DNA of 64,000 nucleotides. Source: Streptomyces tsukubensis. Lineage in GTDB: Bacteria > Actinomycetota > Actinomycetes > Streptomycetales > Streptomycetaceae. The number at the start of each line of letters is the position of its first letter. Within the stretch, counting starts at the first letter, position 1. The stretch is from NCBI RefSeq assembly GCF_009296025.1, contig NZ_CP045178.1, forward strand, positions 4,464,001 to 4,528,000, given 5' to 3'. The position numbers and the translations under genes are program-made. Positions 1-7,566 of the stretch are shown here, piece after piece. The notes beneath the pieces were generated by a model that was not told where the DNA came from, did no database searches, and saw only the letters and a list, made by a program, of their open reading frames with translations.

Positions 1-15
1 TGCGGAAGGTTCACC

Positions 16-762
16 ATGGGACTGATCCCCTACAACCGGGTGTTCGATGTGCTGGAGCAACGATTCCGGCTCGCCGAACTGCCCTTCTCCGTCACCACGG
101 CCGAGGGCCCGATCCGGCTCTCAGCCCTGTCGGCCAGGCGGGCGCTGTACGGCAGGTCGTCAACCCCGCACCTTCGCGAGGAGATCTGGCGCGAGGCCGT
201 CGACGCGGCGCAGCGTGACACCGGCGCGGCCGGATCTGAACGGCTGCTGGCACTCTGGCTGGCCTTGCCCGCCATGCGGCGCACCTTCTATCGGATCGCG
301 AACCGGTGGTCGATCGACTAGCGGGAGCTCGAATCCGAGTCTTTGCTCGCCCTACTGACGGTACTCGCGGACGTGGACCCGCGGACCCATGAGGCGGGGG
401 ATGCCCTGCTGCGCCCCGCCATCAACCGGGTCTGGGCGTTCGCCCGCGCCCGTACTCGGGAGCGACCGGTGGCGGACATCGGGGCGTTGGCCGTCGCTCA
501 CCTCTCCGTGGAGTCCCCCGCGGAGTCGCCGGTCGGTGGCTGGCATGACGGCTGGGAGCTGCGGGTGTAGCCACCCTCCCAGCCCGACGGCCTGTCGGCG
601 ACTGTGCGGTTCAGCGTCGCACCGGATCGGCTGGAGAGCTTCAGGCTGGGCGAGCTGGCAGGCCACTTGGGTCTCGGAGACATTGTGCACCGGGCACGGC
701 GTCCGAGCGAGGGCAGCCGCATCGGCACCCTGTCGCTGCGTCCGGCAGGAGGGCGGCGATGA
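16..762 (+). pseudogene. Accessory-island gene interrupted by two in-frame TAG codons (sigma-region-2-like?)
   Basis: One open frame runs from the ATG at 16 to a TGA at 760-762, broken only by TAG at 319-321 and TAG at 568-570. Translation continues in the same frame across both ambers with normal actinobacterial codon use and coherent sequence. The frame ends in an ATGA overlap with the next gene (ATG at 759). This overlap indicates that 16-762 was a single gene of about 248 codons. The first part has a short helical stretch (residues RRTFYRIANRW, then RELESESLLALL after the first amber) that recalls sigma-factor region 2, but I do not recognise the family. The lesions are two point mutations without frameshift. 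The likeliest reading is a recently inactivated gene; suppression of TAG is an alternative. Upstream context is cut off by the window edge. Confidence 0.6.
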
Positions 763-1067
763 CCCCACGCTCCAGGACCTGGCTGTCGTTCGGCGAGGCA
801 TTCGACCTGCCACTGGTCGTCGACCTGCGCACAGCCGCCCGCGCGCTCGGGCTCTGTCCCGCCACCGCGTACAAGCTCATCCACCAGGGCGGTTTCCCCT
901 GCCGGTTGCTGCGCCTCGGGTGGCAGTACCGGATTCCCACCGCCGACCTGCCTTGGGCACTTGGGATCGAGGAGCGCCCGGTCTACCTGGCTGATCTGCA
1001 AGCCGGCGCCGACCTAGATGAACAGAGCCATGCGGCAACAGAGTTCGAGACGGAGGACTACGCATGA
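759..1067 (+). CDS. Small helix-turn-helix protein (excisionase-like fold)
   Basis: This encodes 102 residues. A winged helix-turn-helix of the MerR/excisionase type lies at about residues 22-65: DLRTAARALGLCPATAYKLI forms the helices and QYRIPTADL the wing. An acidic tail follows. Such proteins bind DNA as excisionases or small regulators on actinobacterial integrative elements. It overlaps the broken upstream gene by ATGA and the downstream gene by ATGA (stop 1065-1067, next ATG 1064), so the three form one translationally coupled unit. No integrase is adjacent, so a regulator of this small operon is as likely as an excisionase. Confidence 0.75.
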   Translation: MTPRSRTWLSFGEAFDLPLVVDLRTAARALGLCPATAYKLIHQGGFPCRLLRLGWQYRIPTADLPWALGIEERPVYLADLQAGADLDEQSHAATEFETEDYA

Positions 1068-2179
1068 GCACCGCAGCGGTCACTGACAAGAAGCTGGAGG
1101 AGGCGTCGATGACGACCTGCTTCGTCATCGCGCCCATCGGCAACGAGCACGCCCCGGACGGGAGTCCGGAACTTTTGGCATACGAGGAGAACCTGGAGAT
1201 CTACGAGAAGGTCATTCTGCCCGCCTGCGCCAAGTACGGCATCGTCCCGGTCAGGGCGGACGGGATCGCCGGCACGGGTGAGATCACCGAGCAGATCTGC
1301 CGGCACGTGTTGCGGGACGACATCGTGATCGCCGACCTCACTGGGGGCAACGCCAACGTCACCTACGAGCTCGGGATCCGGCACCTCACGGGCAAACCGA
1401 TCATCCACATCGGTGAGCACGGACAACTGCCGTTCGACCTCTCGCTGATCCGGACGATCATGTTCAAGCGGAGCCGGAGCGGTCTGGTCGGGGCGCGGCG
1501 GGACCTGGAGACCGCACTGAAGGGCTCCCTGGACAACCGGTTCGAGCCGCTTACCCCGGCCCGGATCCTGTTCGGGCTGCCGGTGGCACCGTTGCCGGAA
1601 TCGGCGGTCGAGGCGGAGCGGGACGACCTGGACACCCCCGGACTGTTCGACCGGTTCGCCCGGGTGGAGGCGCAGGCGGAGGCGATCGGCGAGACCGCGG
1701 AGGCGATCGCCGGCTTCATGACGGTGATCTCCGAAGCCGCCGTCCAGATCGGTCCCGTGATGGAGCGGGCCGCCCAACCGGGGACGCCGATGAGCGCGTG
1801 GCTGCCGGCGATGACCGAGTTGGCCAGGTCGATGGCCGAGCCGGCCTCTGGTCTCCGGGAGGCCTGCACCCGCTTCGCCGGGCAGATGGTGGAGATGGAC
1901 GCGGCGGTCCAGACGGCGTTCGACGTCATCGAGGCGATGCCGGCCGAGCAGCGCGCTGGTTCGCCGACCGGCTTCTTGGAGCAGATGATCAGTACTGCCG
2001 AGTCCACCCACGAGGTGGTCGGCGTGCTCGGCGAGGTCGAGGTCGGCATGCGGTGGCTGGTGAAGATGAGCCGGGAGCTGCGAGTCCCTGGCCGGGACCT
2101 CACGGCCGCGGTCAAGCAGGTCAGCGGCGTGATGACCCGGGTTGCGGATTGGGAGCGCAGGGCGCGCGCGTTGATCTGA
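1064..2179 (+). CDS. TIR-like / nucleoside 2-deoxyribosyltransferase-like protein with helical C-terminal region
   Basis: This encodes 371 residues. The N-terminal domain (about 16-150) opens with TTCFVIAPIG and contains IYEKVILPAC, GTGEITEQICRHV and ADLTGGNANVTYELGIRH. This is the fold shared by nucleoside 2-deoxyribosyltransferases and TIR-like NAD-cleaving domains, and the Glu of YELG is the expected catalytic residue. Residues 190-371 are predicted helical with no recognised domain. Related single-gene proteins are common on Streptomyces islands; some TIR-like relatives act in antiphage defence, so that role is an inference here. The ATG at 1064 overlaps the upstream stop. A second in-frame ATG at 1109 has a strong GGAGGAGG Shine-Dalgarno and matches the family's usual N-terminus, so it may be the true start. 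Confidence 0.7.
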   Translation: MSTAAVTDKKLEEASMTTCFVIAPIGNEHAPDGSPELLAYEENLEIYEKVILPACAKYGIVPVRADGIAGTGEITEQICRHVLRDDIVIADLTGGNANVTYELGIRHLTGKPIIHIGEHGQLPFDLSLIRTIMFKRSRSGLVGARRDLETALKGSLDNRFEPLTPARILFGLPVAPLPESAVEAERDDLDTPGLFDRFARVEAQAEAIGETAEAIAGFMTVISEAAVQIGPVMERAAQPGTPMSAWLPAMTELARSMAEPASGLREACTRFAGQMVEMDAAVQTAFDVIEAMPAEQRAGSPTGFLEQMISTAESTHEVVGVLGEVEVGMRWLVKMSRELRVPGRDLTAAVKQVSGVMTRVADWERRARALI

Positions 2180-2275
2180 CCGCGAGGCGGACGGCTCCCC
2201 CCGGCTCCACCGTGGCCCAGCGACTGAACCGGGCGACACGATCTCGACGGGCCGGGAAAAGTTCCTGACTACGAC

Positions 2276-2304
2276 GAACCCCCAGGCCGCTGGCCTGGGG
2301 GTTC
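2276..2304. terminator. Hairpin next to att copy 1
   Basis: There is a perfect 13-bp inverted repeat (2276-2288 and 2292-2304) with a GCT loop. It sits just outside the tRNA-Gly 3'-end copy, in the place where the intact tRNA has its terminator. It would terminate the 16-2179 operon and probably arrived with the attachment region. Confidence 0.7.
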
Positions 2305-2308
2305 ATGT

Positions 2309-2352
2309 TGGAGCGGGTGACGAGAATCGAACTCGCGCTCTGAGCTTGGGAA
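2309..2352 (-). repeat. att site copy 1: 44-bp tRNA-Gly(CCC) 3'-end duplicate
   Basis: These 44 bp are identical to positions 28790-28833, the 3' portion of tRNA-Gly(CCC) from the CCA through the T arm to the anticodon loop, and to 5360-5403. The 5' half of the tRNA is absent here. It is the distal attachment site of an older integration. Confidence 0.9.
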
Positions 2353-2534
2353 TCCGTGGTGCTTGGGTTGTTCAAGAGGCTCTGACCTGCACCTTTGCGT
2401 GTTGTGGGGGGCGGGACCCGGTCTCTGTGAGCTGTGTCTGACCGATGTTGTCCGCTCTGCTGGGCACGGATGGGGCAAGAGGGCCGGCGGTGCAGTGGGT
2501 CCCGCGGGGTGCGTGCTCCGGGTGGGCTGGTGGG

Positions 2535-2936
2535 TCAGAGGGGGATGATGCGGACCTGGCTGCCGCAGAGCTTGGCCATGTCGTCGCAGTCGGAGGTCAG
2601 CAGGGCGACGGGTTTCGGCTGGCGGAGCGCGACCTCGGCGACCGTGGCGTCGATGGCGTACTTGTGCCCGTGCAGTCCGGCGCCCTTGAGGAGCTCAGCC
2701 GCCGCCCTCGCCGCCTGCTCGGTGACCGGCTCCACCTTGATGCGGGACAGGGCCCAGTTCAGGCGAGGCATGTTGGTGCGGGAGTGGGTTACCTCCACGA
2801 TGGTGTTCGCCCCGATCACGAGGTCGGCTCCCATGTCGTGGAGGACCTGCAGCATCGCGAGGAGCTTGCGGTCCTGCGCGATCCAGGCGGAGAGCCCTTC
2901 CGAGTCCAGGACAACGGTCTCGATGCGCTCGCTCAC
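2535..2936 (-). CDS. PIN-domain toxin, VapC-like
   Basis: This encodes 133 residues, a typical size for VapC-like endoribonucleases that cleave RNA and are held inactive by a cognate antitoxin. The acidic PIN residues are in place: Asp in VVLDSEGLSAW near the start, Glu in NTIVEVTHSR, Asp in YAIDATVAEVAL, and Asp in LLTSDCDDMAKL near the end. The ATG overlaps the stop of the antitoxin gene by 4 bp (2933-2936), the usual antitoxin-first arrangement. It lies inside the integrase-less att-bounded element and probably stabilises it. The substrate RNA cannot be read from sequence. Confidence 0.85.
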   Translation of the reverse strand: MSERIETVVLDSEGLSAWIAQDRKLLAMLQVLHDMGADLVIGANTIVEVTHSRTNMPRLNWALSRIKVEPVTEQAARAAAELLKGAGLHGHKYAIDATVAEVALRQPKPVALLTSDCDDMAKLCGSQVRIIPL

Positions 2937-3181
2937 GCGGCGTCCGCGCTCTTGGAAGGGCCGGCAGAGCCGAAGATCTTCGCGCGAGCCTCGGCGAGCT
3001 CCTCATCGCTGAAGGACCCGTGCTCCTCTTCATGGCGGTGTAGGTCATCGCCCAGGAGCTGGTGCCGGATCTGGCGGGCTACGGCTTCCGCCACGTAGCC
3101 GGAGACGTTGTCCGTGAGCTTGCGGAGCTCCGCCACCTGGTCGCTGGGGAGCGTGACAGTGATGCGAGTCGTCGAAGACAT
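2933..3181 (-). CDS. Ribbon-helix-helix antitoxin, VapB/CopG-like
   Basis: This encodes 82 residues. The first 50 have the ribbon-helix-helix pattern: a beta-strand TRITVTLP, then helices around QVAELRKLTDNVSGYVAEAVARQI. The charged C-terminal tail (HRHEEEHGSFSDEELAEARAKIF) is expected to wrap the PIN toxin. It is translated first and overlaps the toxin gene by 4 bp. Its start codon lies within an inverted repeat that is probably its own operator, so conditional autorepression by the toxin-antitoxin complex is likely. Confidence 0.85.
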   Translation of the reverse strand: MSSTTRITVTLPSDQVAELRKLTDNVSGYVAEAVARQIRHQLLGDDLHRHEEEHGSFSDEELAEARAKIFGSAGPSKSADAA

Positions 3182-3204
3182 ACTCGAAGCATACCGGAGT
3201 ATGC
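3179..3204. promoter_or_regulatory. Palindromic operator of the toxin-antitoxin operon
   Basis: Two nested inverted repeats overlap the antitoxin start codon: GCATAC/GTATGC arms at 3189-3194 and 3199-3204, and CATACTC/GAGTATG arms at 3179-3185 and 3197-3203. Ribbon-helix-helix antitoxins commonly bind such short palindromes to repress their own promoter. Confidence 0.6.
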
Positions 3205-3673
3205 GTAAAGTCGGCCGTGATTGCTGCGCAGGTTCCGACGAGTGGCTGCGGAGTCAGTCAAGTGTTAACCCCGATGCGTTTGTGGGTTTGCTGCGATGAG
3301 GTCCAGTGCTCGTAAGAGCTGATGAGACGCTTAGGCGGTGTGCCCTGGTCTTCCTGCTGGGCGCCGTCGCGACAGACTGCGAAGTTGAGCGGTGCCCACG
3401 ACGTGGCTCGCGTGTGCGGCGAACTACCGTGATTGACGGTGCCAAGGCGCTGAGAACCTGCCTTGCTGCGAACGGCTTGACGACTGTGGCTGCCGAGCTT
3501 GGCGCGAGGGGGCCGCGGTGGAGGAGGCCGCTCGTGCCATCCTGTCGGAGGAGCGGTCAAGCCCGCGCTGTCAGATCGGTGAGAAGGACGCGTACCTGCG
3601 GCCTGAGGCCCTCAAGTCCACTCCGACAGGCAGGTCGACGCGGAGAAGGGCCAAGACGGACTCACTCTGTGGC
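3205..3673. other. Non-coding stretch, nothing recognised
   Basis: About 470 bp lie between the divergent end of the antitoxin gene and the 3' end of the DUF4365 gene. The short open frames show no conserved protein or convincing start. I see no repeat or RNA structure. Confidence 0.5.
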
Positions 3674-4468
3674 TCACGGCTGGCTGGGAGGCTGGAGGGG
3701 GCCAGAGGAGTCGTGATGGTCGTACGGCCGTCGCCACCACTCCGTAGATTTGAAACAACCCATCAGCCAGTGGGCCTCCGCGATGTCAAGGATGACGTTG
3801 CCGACCCAGGGGATTGGCTCGAAGTGGAGCATCCCCTCCTGGATACGCACCGGCTCCCAATCCAGGTCGTGGTGGAGAAGAACCGCATACGGCTCACCGC
3901 GGCGCTGCCAGAAGACCATGGGTTCGTAGGCCTCGTTCTCGAAGGGTTTGACGATGTCGTCCGGAGCGAACTCGACATTCGCCATATCCGCCCACCTGCC
4001 GACTCCCTCGCGTTCCCGTGCCAGATAGCACCGCATGACCTGTACGAACGCTTTAAGGCTCGTGTCGTCCAGCACGAACTCCCGAGAGACGACGATCGAC
4101 TTCACCTTCTTGCGTAGCGCGCGGCCCCGACGGAGCTGGCGGGTCGCGTTGGCCCAAAAAAGGCCGCCGCGCTCGGGGTCGTGGACCACGCAGAGAACTG
4201 GAAGGCTGCCATCGCGCCAGTTGTCTCCGTGATCGCCGACCAATACGCGGTGCCCGCGTCTGGCTCGGGTCGAGACTCCGCCCTTCACCTGCACGGTCAG
4301 AGAATCCTCCGTCCGCCGTCCGTTGTCGACGAAGGTGATGTGCAGGTCCTCGCCGTGATCGTTGCCGCCGTCTATCTCCTGCACGATGTGGCCGTGCCGT
4401 TCCAGCAGCGAACGCACCTCATTTACTGCCATGCGTCCAATACGTCTACTTTCGGGCACCTTCGGCAT
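3674..4468 (-). CDS. DUF4365 protein, PD-(D/E)XK nuclease-like
   Basis: This encodes 264 residues. The N-terminal half matches the DUF4365 pattern: RIGRMAVNEVRSLLERHGHI, then a glycine/acidic turn ending in HGEDLHI (about 38-44), then LTVQVKGG (57-64). Glu17, Asp41 and the Q-x-K at 60-62 fall where PD-(D/E)XK nucleases keep their metal-binding and lysine residues. The tail (PLQPPSQP) is low complexity. DUF4365 proteins are often carried on mobile islands. A nuclease role against foreign DNA is plausible but inferred. It sits alone between the toxin-antitoxin pair and the decayed flavoprotein gene. Confidence 0.7.
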   Translation of the reverse strand: MPKVPESRRIGRMAVNEVRSLLERHGHIVQEIDGGNDHGEDLHITFVDNGRRTEDSLTVQVKGGVSTRARRGHRVLVGDHGDNWRDGSLPVLCVVHDPERGGLFWANATRQLRRGRALRKKVKSIVVSREFVLDDTSLKAFVQVMRCYLAREREGVGRWADMANVEFAPDDIVKPFENEAYEPMVFWQRRGEPYAVLLHHDLDWEPVRIQEGMLHFEPIPWVGNVILDIAEAHWLMGCFKSTEWWRRPYDHHDSSGPLQPPSQP

Positions 4469-4726
4469 GTAGCCCTCTCTTCACGAATGCGCGGAGGTCA
4501 GGTTAGGACCAGCCACTGACACACATGGTGCCTTCGGCGAACGTGGCGGGACGTGCAGCCTCCTGCTGCCCCGGGGGTACCAGGCGCTACGTATCGCCGA
4601 GAGCTGAGCCGCGCAGGATGGTCGCCGCCCGGCCATCCGGGAGCTGGCCGCGGACATGGCCGCTCGTGACCGTCGTCGTACGCTGCCCGAACTGCATCTG
4701 TGCAGACGTCGACTTGGAGTCCCCGC

Positions 4727-5300
4727 ATGAGTGAGCAGCCCCACCAGCGGGTCAAGAAGCTTTTCCTCTACGTCGTCGTGTGTGGGTCGGGCATTCCCGG
4801 TGATGTCGGTAGTCTGATCGCGGTGGCTCAGGGGGTGGGTTAAGGCGTGGGGGTCGTCGCCACTCGCAGGGCCTGGGCTTCATCGACGCGGTAGCCATCG
4901 AGGCGCAGACCGGGTACCCGATCCGATCCGCATGGCGCTCCCCCAGCGCTCCCCCAGCGCTCCCCAGCCCCTCCCGGCCCCGGACGCGATTGCCGTCGTC
5001 CCGGCCACGTTCAACACGATCAACAAGTGGGCGGCCGGCATCTCCGACACCCTCGCGCTCGGCATCCTCTGCGAGTCGTACGGCCTCGGTACCCCGACCG
5101 CTGCCCTGCCGTACGTGAACGCAGCCCAGGCCGCCCATCCCGCGTACGCCGAGAGCCTGCGGAAGCTGCGCGCGATGGGCATCCTGATCGGCTCCTACGA
5201 GCCCCACCGCCCGAAGGTGGGTGGCGGCGCGGACCGTTTCCGTTGGGAGGAAGCCCTCGACCTGCTCACGCCGAGGGCGGCGGCCACGCCGCGAACGCTG
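4727..5300 (+). pseudogene. Decayed flavoprotein (phosphopantothenoylcysteine decarboxylase-like)
   Basis: A start at 4727 gives MSEQPHQRVKKLFLYVVVCG and then stops at a TAA near 4841. The similarity resumes in other frames: LGFIDAVAIEAQTGYPIRSAWRS around 4870-4935, then PAPDAIAVVPATFNTINKWA and ADRFRWEEALDLL in the frame of 4932 to about 5270. Together these match a small Streptomyces flavoprotein of the HFCD/phosphopantothenoylcysteine decarboxylase fold, with at least two frameshifts. The gene body stops just before the hairpin and att core at 5319-5403. An apparently long frame across the att (to 5492) is only the read-through of the tRNA fragment. Confidence 0.75.
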
Positions 5301-5318
5301 GGGCCCGAGCAGCGAAAA

Positions 5319-5344
5319 AGCCCCTGGCTGATTGGCCTGGGGCT
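5319..5344. terminator. Imperfect hairpin next to att copy 2
   Basis: AGCCCC at 5319-5324 pairs with GGGGCT at 5339-5344, with a partly paired interior. It occupies the same position relative to the att core as the terminator of the intact tRNA-Gly gene. Confidence 0.5.
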
Positions 5345-5359
5345 CTCGTGTGACATGAA

Positions 5360-5403
5360 TGGAGCGGGTGACGAGAATCGAACTCGCGCTCTGAGCTTGG
5401 GAA
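5360..5403 (-). repeat. att site copy 2: 44-bp tRNA-Gly(CCC) 3'-end duplicate
   Basis: This is identical over 44 bp to 2309-2352 and to 28790-28833. It is the junction between the older 3-kb remnant and the 23-kb element, serving as the distal att of the latter. Confidence 0.9.
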
Positions 5404-5830
5404 TCACTTGGACTCGGAGCGCGTATGTGATCCTGAACTGCGGAAACGTCTTGCGGTCGTGTGGTGTCTGTTGGTCCTGGCGCCGATGTTGACCGCTGGT
5501 CTCCGCTTCTACTGGCACGTTGTGGCACGGCCCCTCGTGATGTCCCCAGTAGTGCAGTCGCGTGTGAAGGGCTCGGGCCACGGCGGCATCCCGTGCCTTC
5601 GCGAGGTCGGTGACATGAGGCGGGGTGTTCCGGCAGCGGCGTGCCTACGCGCTCAGGAGGTCGCCGTCGAGCCTGTCCGAGGGGGCGAGGTGTAGGCCCC
5701 AGTACTTGGTAGTCGCCGAAGGCAAGCTGTGAGTGTCCAGCCGAGGTGGAGCTGGAGCAGACTACGGGAACAGGAGTGCGCTGGTGTGTTCTCGGGCGCG
5801 TAAGTTGGGTCAACTTGTGGATGAGGTCTA
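5404..5830. other. Non-coding stretch inside the element
   Basis: No supported gene was found. A perfect AAGTTG/CAACTT inverted repeat with a 3-bp spacer (5802-5816) ends 14 bp before the GTG at 5831. It could be an operator of the downstream gene. Confidence 0.4.
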
Positions 5831-7117
5831 GTGATTCGCACGATTTCCGACCTTCTGGCGGGCATTATTCGAGACGAGCTACCTAAGCTCGACAATGCTC
5901 CTGTGAAGCATGCTCCCACAATTGGAGACATGTATGAGGGGCTTTCTTCAGACGTATTGAATCGAGCCCTGCCGGACGGATTGGGTTTGCGGGTGGTATC
6001 CGGATTTGCTCGCGACGGTCGCGGGCGCATGTCCGGCCAACTTGATTGCATGGTGGTTCGGGGTGAGGGAGAAAGGCTTCTGTATACCAACTCTTATGTT
6101 TGGCATGTTAAAGATATCATTGCAGTCATCGAGGTTAAGAAGAATCTCCACTCGTCCGAGCTTCGTGATGCGTTTACTCAGCTTAATTCAGTCGGTGATA
6201 TCGAGCATGCCTACTATCAAGGTGATGACGAGGTGCCGGACGACCCTGATCGAAGCATGGCTCCGTCGGTTAGAACATTCGCGGAGATGACTGGGAAGTT
6301 GGCCTGGGATGGGGAGGGCCCCGTCGCCCTCGCCTACGAAGAGGATGCCCTACTTCAAACCCTTCTCCTGGAACAGATTTCTGCGGTTCGAATCATTCTT
6401 GGGATGCATGGGTTTAAGAGCGAGCGAGCCTTTCGATCGTCGATGGCGAACTACCTTGAGCAGAATATTGGGAACCATGGATTCGGTCCGGGTAATTTCC
6501 CTCAATTGATCGTTTCGGGTGGATACTCCCTCGTCAAGGCCAATGGTCGGCCATTCATGATGCCTCTTATTGATGGATGGTGGCCGTTTTACTTCTCGAC
6601 GCCGGAGAACCCGCTGAGGCTGTTGCTGGAGTTCATTTGGACACGACTGGACGAGCTGTACGGACTTGGAGGAGAGGCTTGGGGAGAAGATCTTGAGACT
6701 GAGATCGCCAGAACTCTACTGAGCTGCCGTGCTGCCGTCATCGATGGACGAGGCGGCTGGCAAGTTCAAGTGCATAATGCTGGTGATGAAGCGCTTGACG
6801 TGACTTCAGCGACGGAGCAGTGGAGTCCAAATTTCATCGGAGAGGAGGAATTTATTTTGCTAACGCGGCTGTGTCAAGGGAGGGAAGTGCGTGGCGATGA
6901 CCCGGAGATGATCGCATGGCTAAAGTTGAGGGGTGTTGAATTTGCTGACGTGCGCAACCGCCTGTTGGAAACCCGCCTTGTTGCGTCATCTGGGCAGAGC
7001 CTGAAGTTGATCGCAAAGAAGTGTCAGTTGGCTATTCTTCCGACGGGTGAATATGTCGCCGCGGAGAATAGCACTGGCCGATTGGACCGTTGGATTTTTC
7101 GCCGGATTGAGAATTAG
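5831..7117 (+). CDS. DUF6602 protein with PD-(D/E)XK-like nuclease motif; low GC
   Basis: This encodes 428 residues from a GTG start. The N-terminal 110 residues match DUF6602: IRDELPKLDNAP, HAPTIGDMYEGL, GLRVVSGF, then SGQLDCMVV and WHVKDIIAVIEVKK. Glu36, Asp72 and the Glu101-x-Lys103 pair fit a PD-(D/E)XK active site. The C-terminal 300 residues are of unknown fold. Codon use differs sharply from its surroundings, with many A/T-ending codons (for example tct tat gtt and gtt aag aag), so it was acquired from a lower-GC source. It is monocistronic next to the left att of the 23-kb element. A restriction or abortive-infection role is plausible from fold and context but unproven. Confidence 0.7.
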   Translation: MIRTISDLLAGIIRDELPKLDNAPVKHAPTIGDMYEGLSSDVLNRALPDGLGLRVVSGFARDGRGRMSGQLDCMVVRGEGERLLYTNSYVWHVKDIIAVIEVKKNLHSSELRDAFTQLNSVGDIEHAYYQGDDEVPDDPDRSMAPSVRTFAEMTGKLAWDGEGPVALAYEEDALLQTLLLEQISAVRIILGMHGFKSERAFRSSMANYLEQNIGNHGFGPGNFPQLIVSGGYSLVKANGRPFMMPLIDGWWPFYFSTPENPLRLLLEFIWTRLDELYGLGGEAWGEDLETEIARTLLSCRAAVIDGRGGWQVQVHNAGDEALDVTSATEQWSPNFIGEEEFILLTRLCQGREVRGDDPEMIAWLKLRGVEFADVRNRLLETRLVASSGQSLKLIAKKCQLAILPTGEYVAAENSTGRLDRWIFRRIEN

Positions 7118-7566
7118 TGCGGTTGGGCTTCCGGGGGCAGCCTTGTTGCTCCGCAGACTGGCATTTGGGTCTGACATAGGTGCTGGGAAAGCGCGTCGAA
7201 GGTATACCGGGCGCTGAGCATCGCGGGGTCAGCCGGGTGATTGTTCGACTGCGTGCGGGTTCCGCAGACCGGGAATCAGCGGCCGGTCGTGGTCGAAGTC
7301 GTGTACCAGGACGTGGCCTCGTACAGACGCCGGGAGGTCGTTGTCCAGGCCGCGACCGGCCGATGACCTGGATCGGGCAGCTGAGCCCGAGCCCTGATTT
7401 CAAGACGGGGTTCTTCTACACCGTGGACGCGACCATCGCGCAGCGCTGGCAGGGGATCTGCGGCGAAGCGTGACGATGCGCAGGTGAAGCGGACGTCCAC
7501 GTTCTGAACAAGGCCCCAGGTCGCTGACCTGGACCCTTGATGTGTAGTCGACGGGGGACGGCCGGG
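7118..7566. other. Non-coding stretch with a terminator-like hairpin
   Basis: No supported gene was found. An imperfect hairpin (CCCCAGGTC GCT GACCTGG, about 7506-7535) resembles the hairpins beside the att copies but is not followed by a tRNA fragment. It would serve as a terminator between the convergent genes. Confidence 0.4.

Larger units (their letters stand above)
2309..5403. mobile_element. Integrase-less element bounded by tRNA-Gly att repeats (cis-mobilizable remnant)
   Basis: About 3.05 kb lie between two identical 44-bp att cores. The content is a VapBC-like toxin-antitoxin pair, a DUF4365 gene and a decayed flavoprotein gene abutting the right att. No integrase, excisionase, replication or transfer gene is visible. 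Elements that keep att sites but have lost recombination genes can be excised or captured in trans by a related integrase, here that of the neighbouring 23-kb element. The assignment rests on the att repeats and gene content; mobility is inferred. Confidence 0.7.

Noticed and set aside
4932..5492. Plus-strand frame ending in GDENRTRALSLGITW as an intact gene
   Set aside because: The end is translated tRNA-Gly fragment, and the body is the middle of a frameshifted flavoprotein gene.
7180..7473. Plus-strand 97-codon frame between the DUF6602 and HEPN-motif genes
   Set aside because: No ribosome-binding site, no conserved pattern, and codon-position GC not clearly coding.
7506..7535. A fourth att site suggested by a tRNA-terminator-like hairpin
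   Set aside because: No tRNA-Gly 3'-end sequence follows the hairpin, so there is no support for an attachment site.
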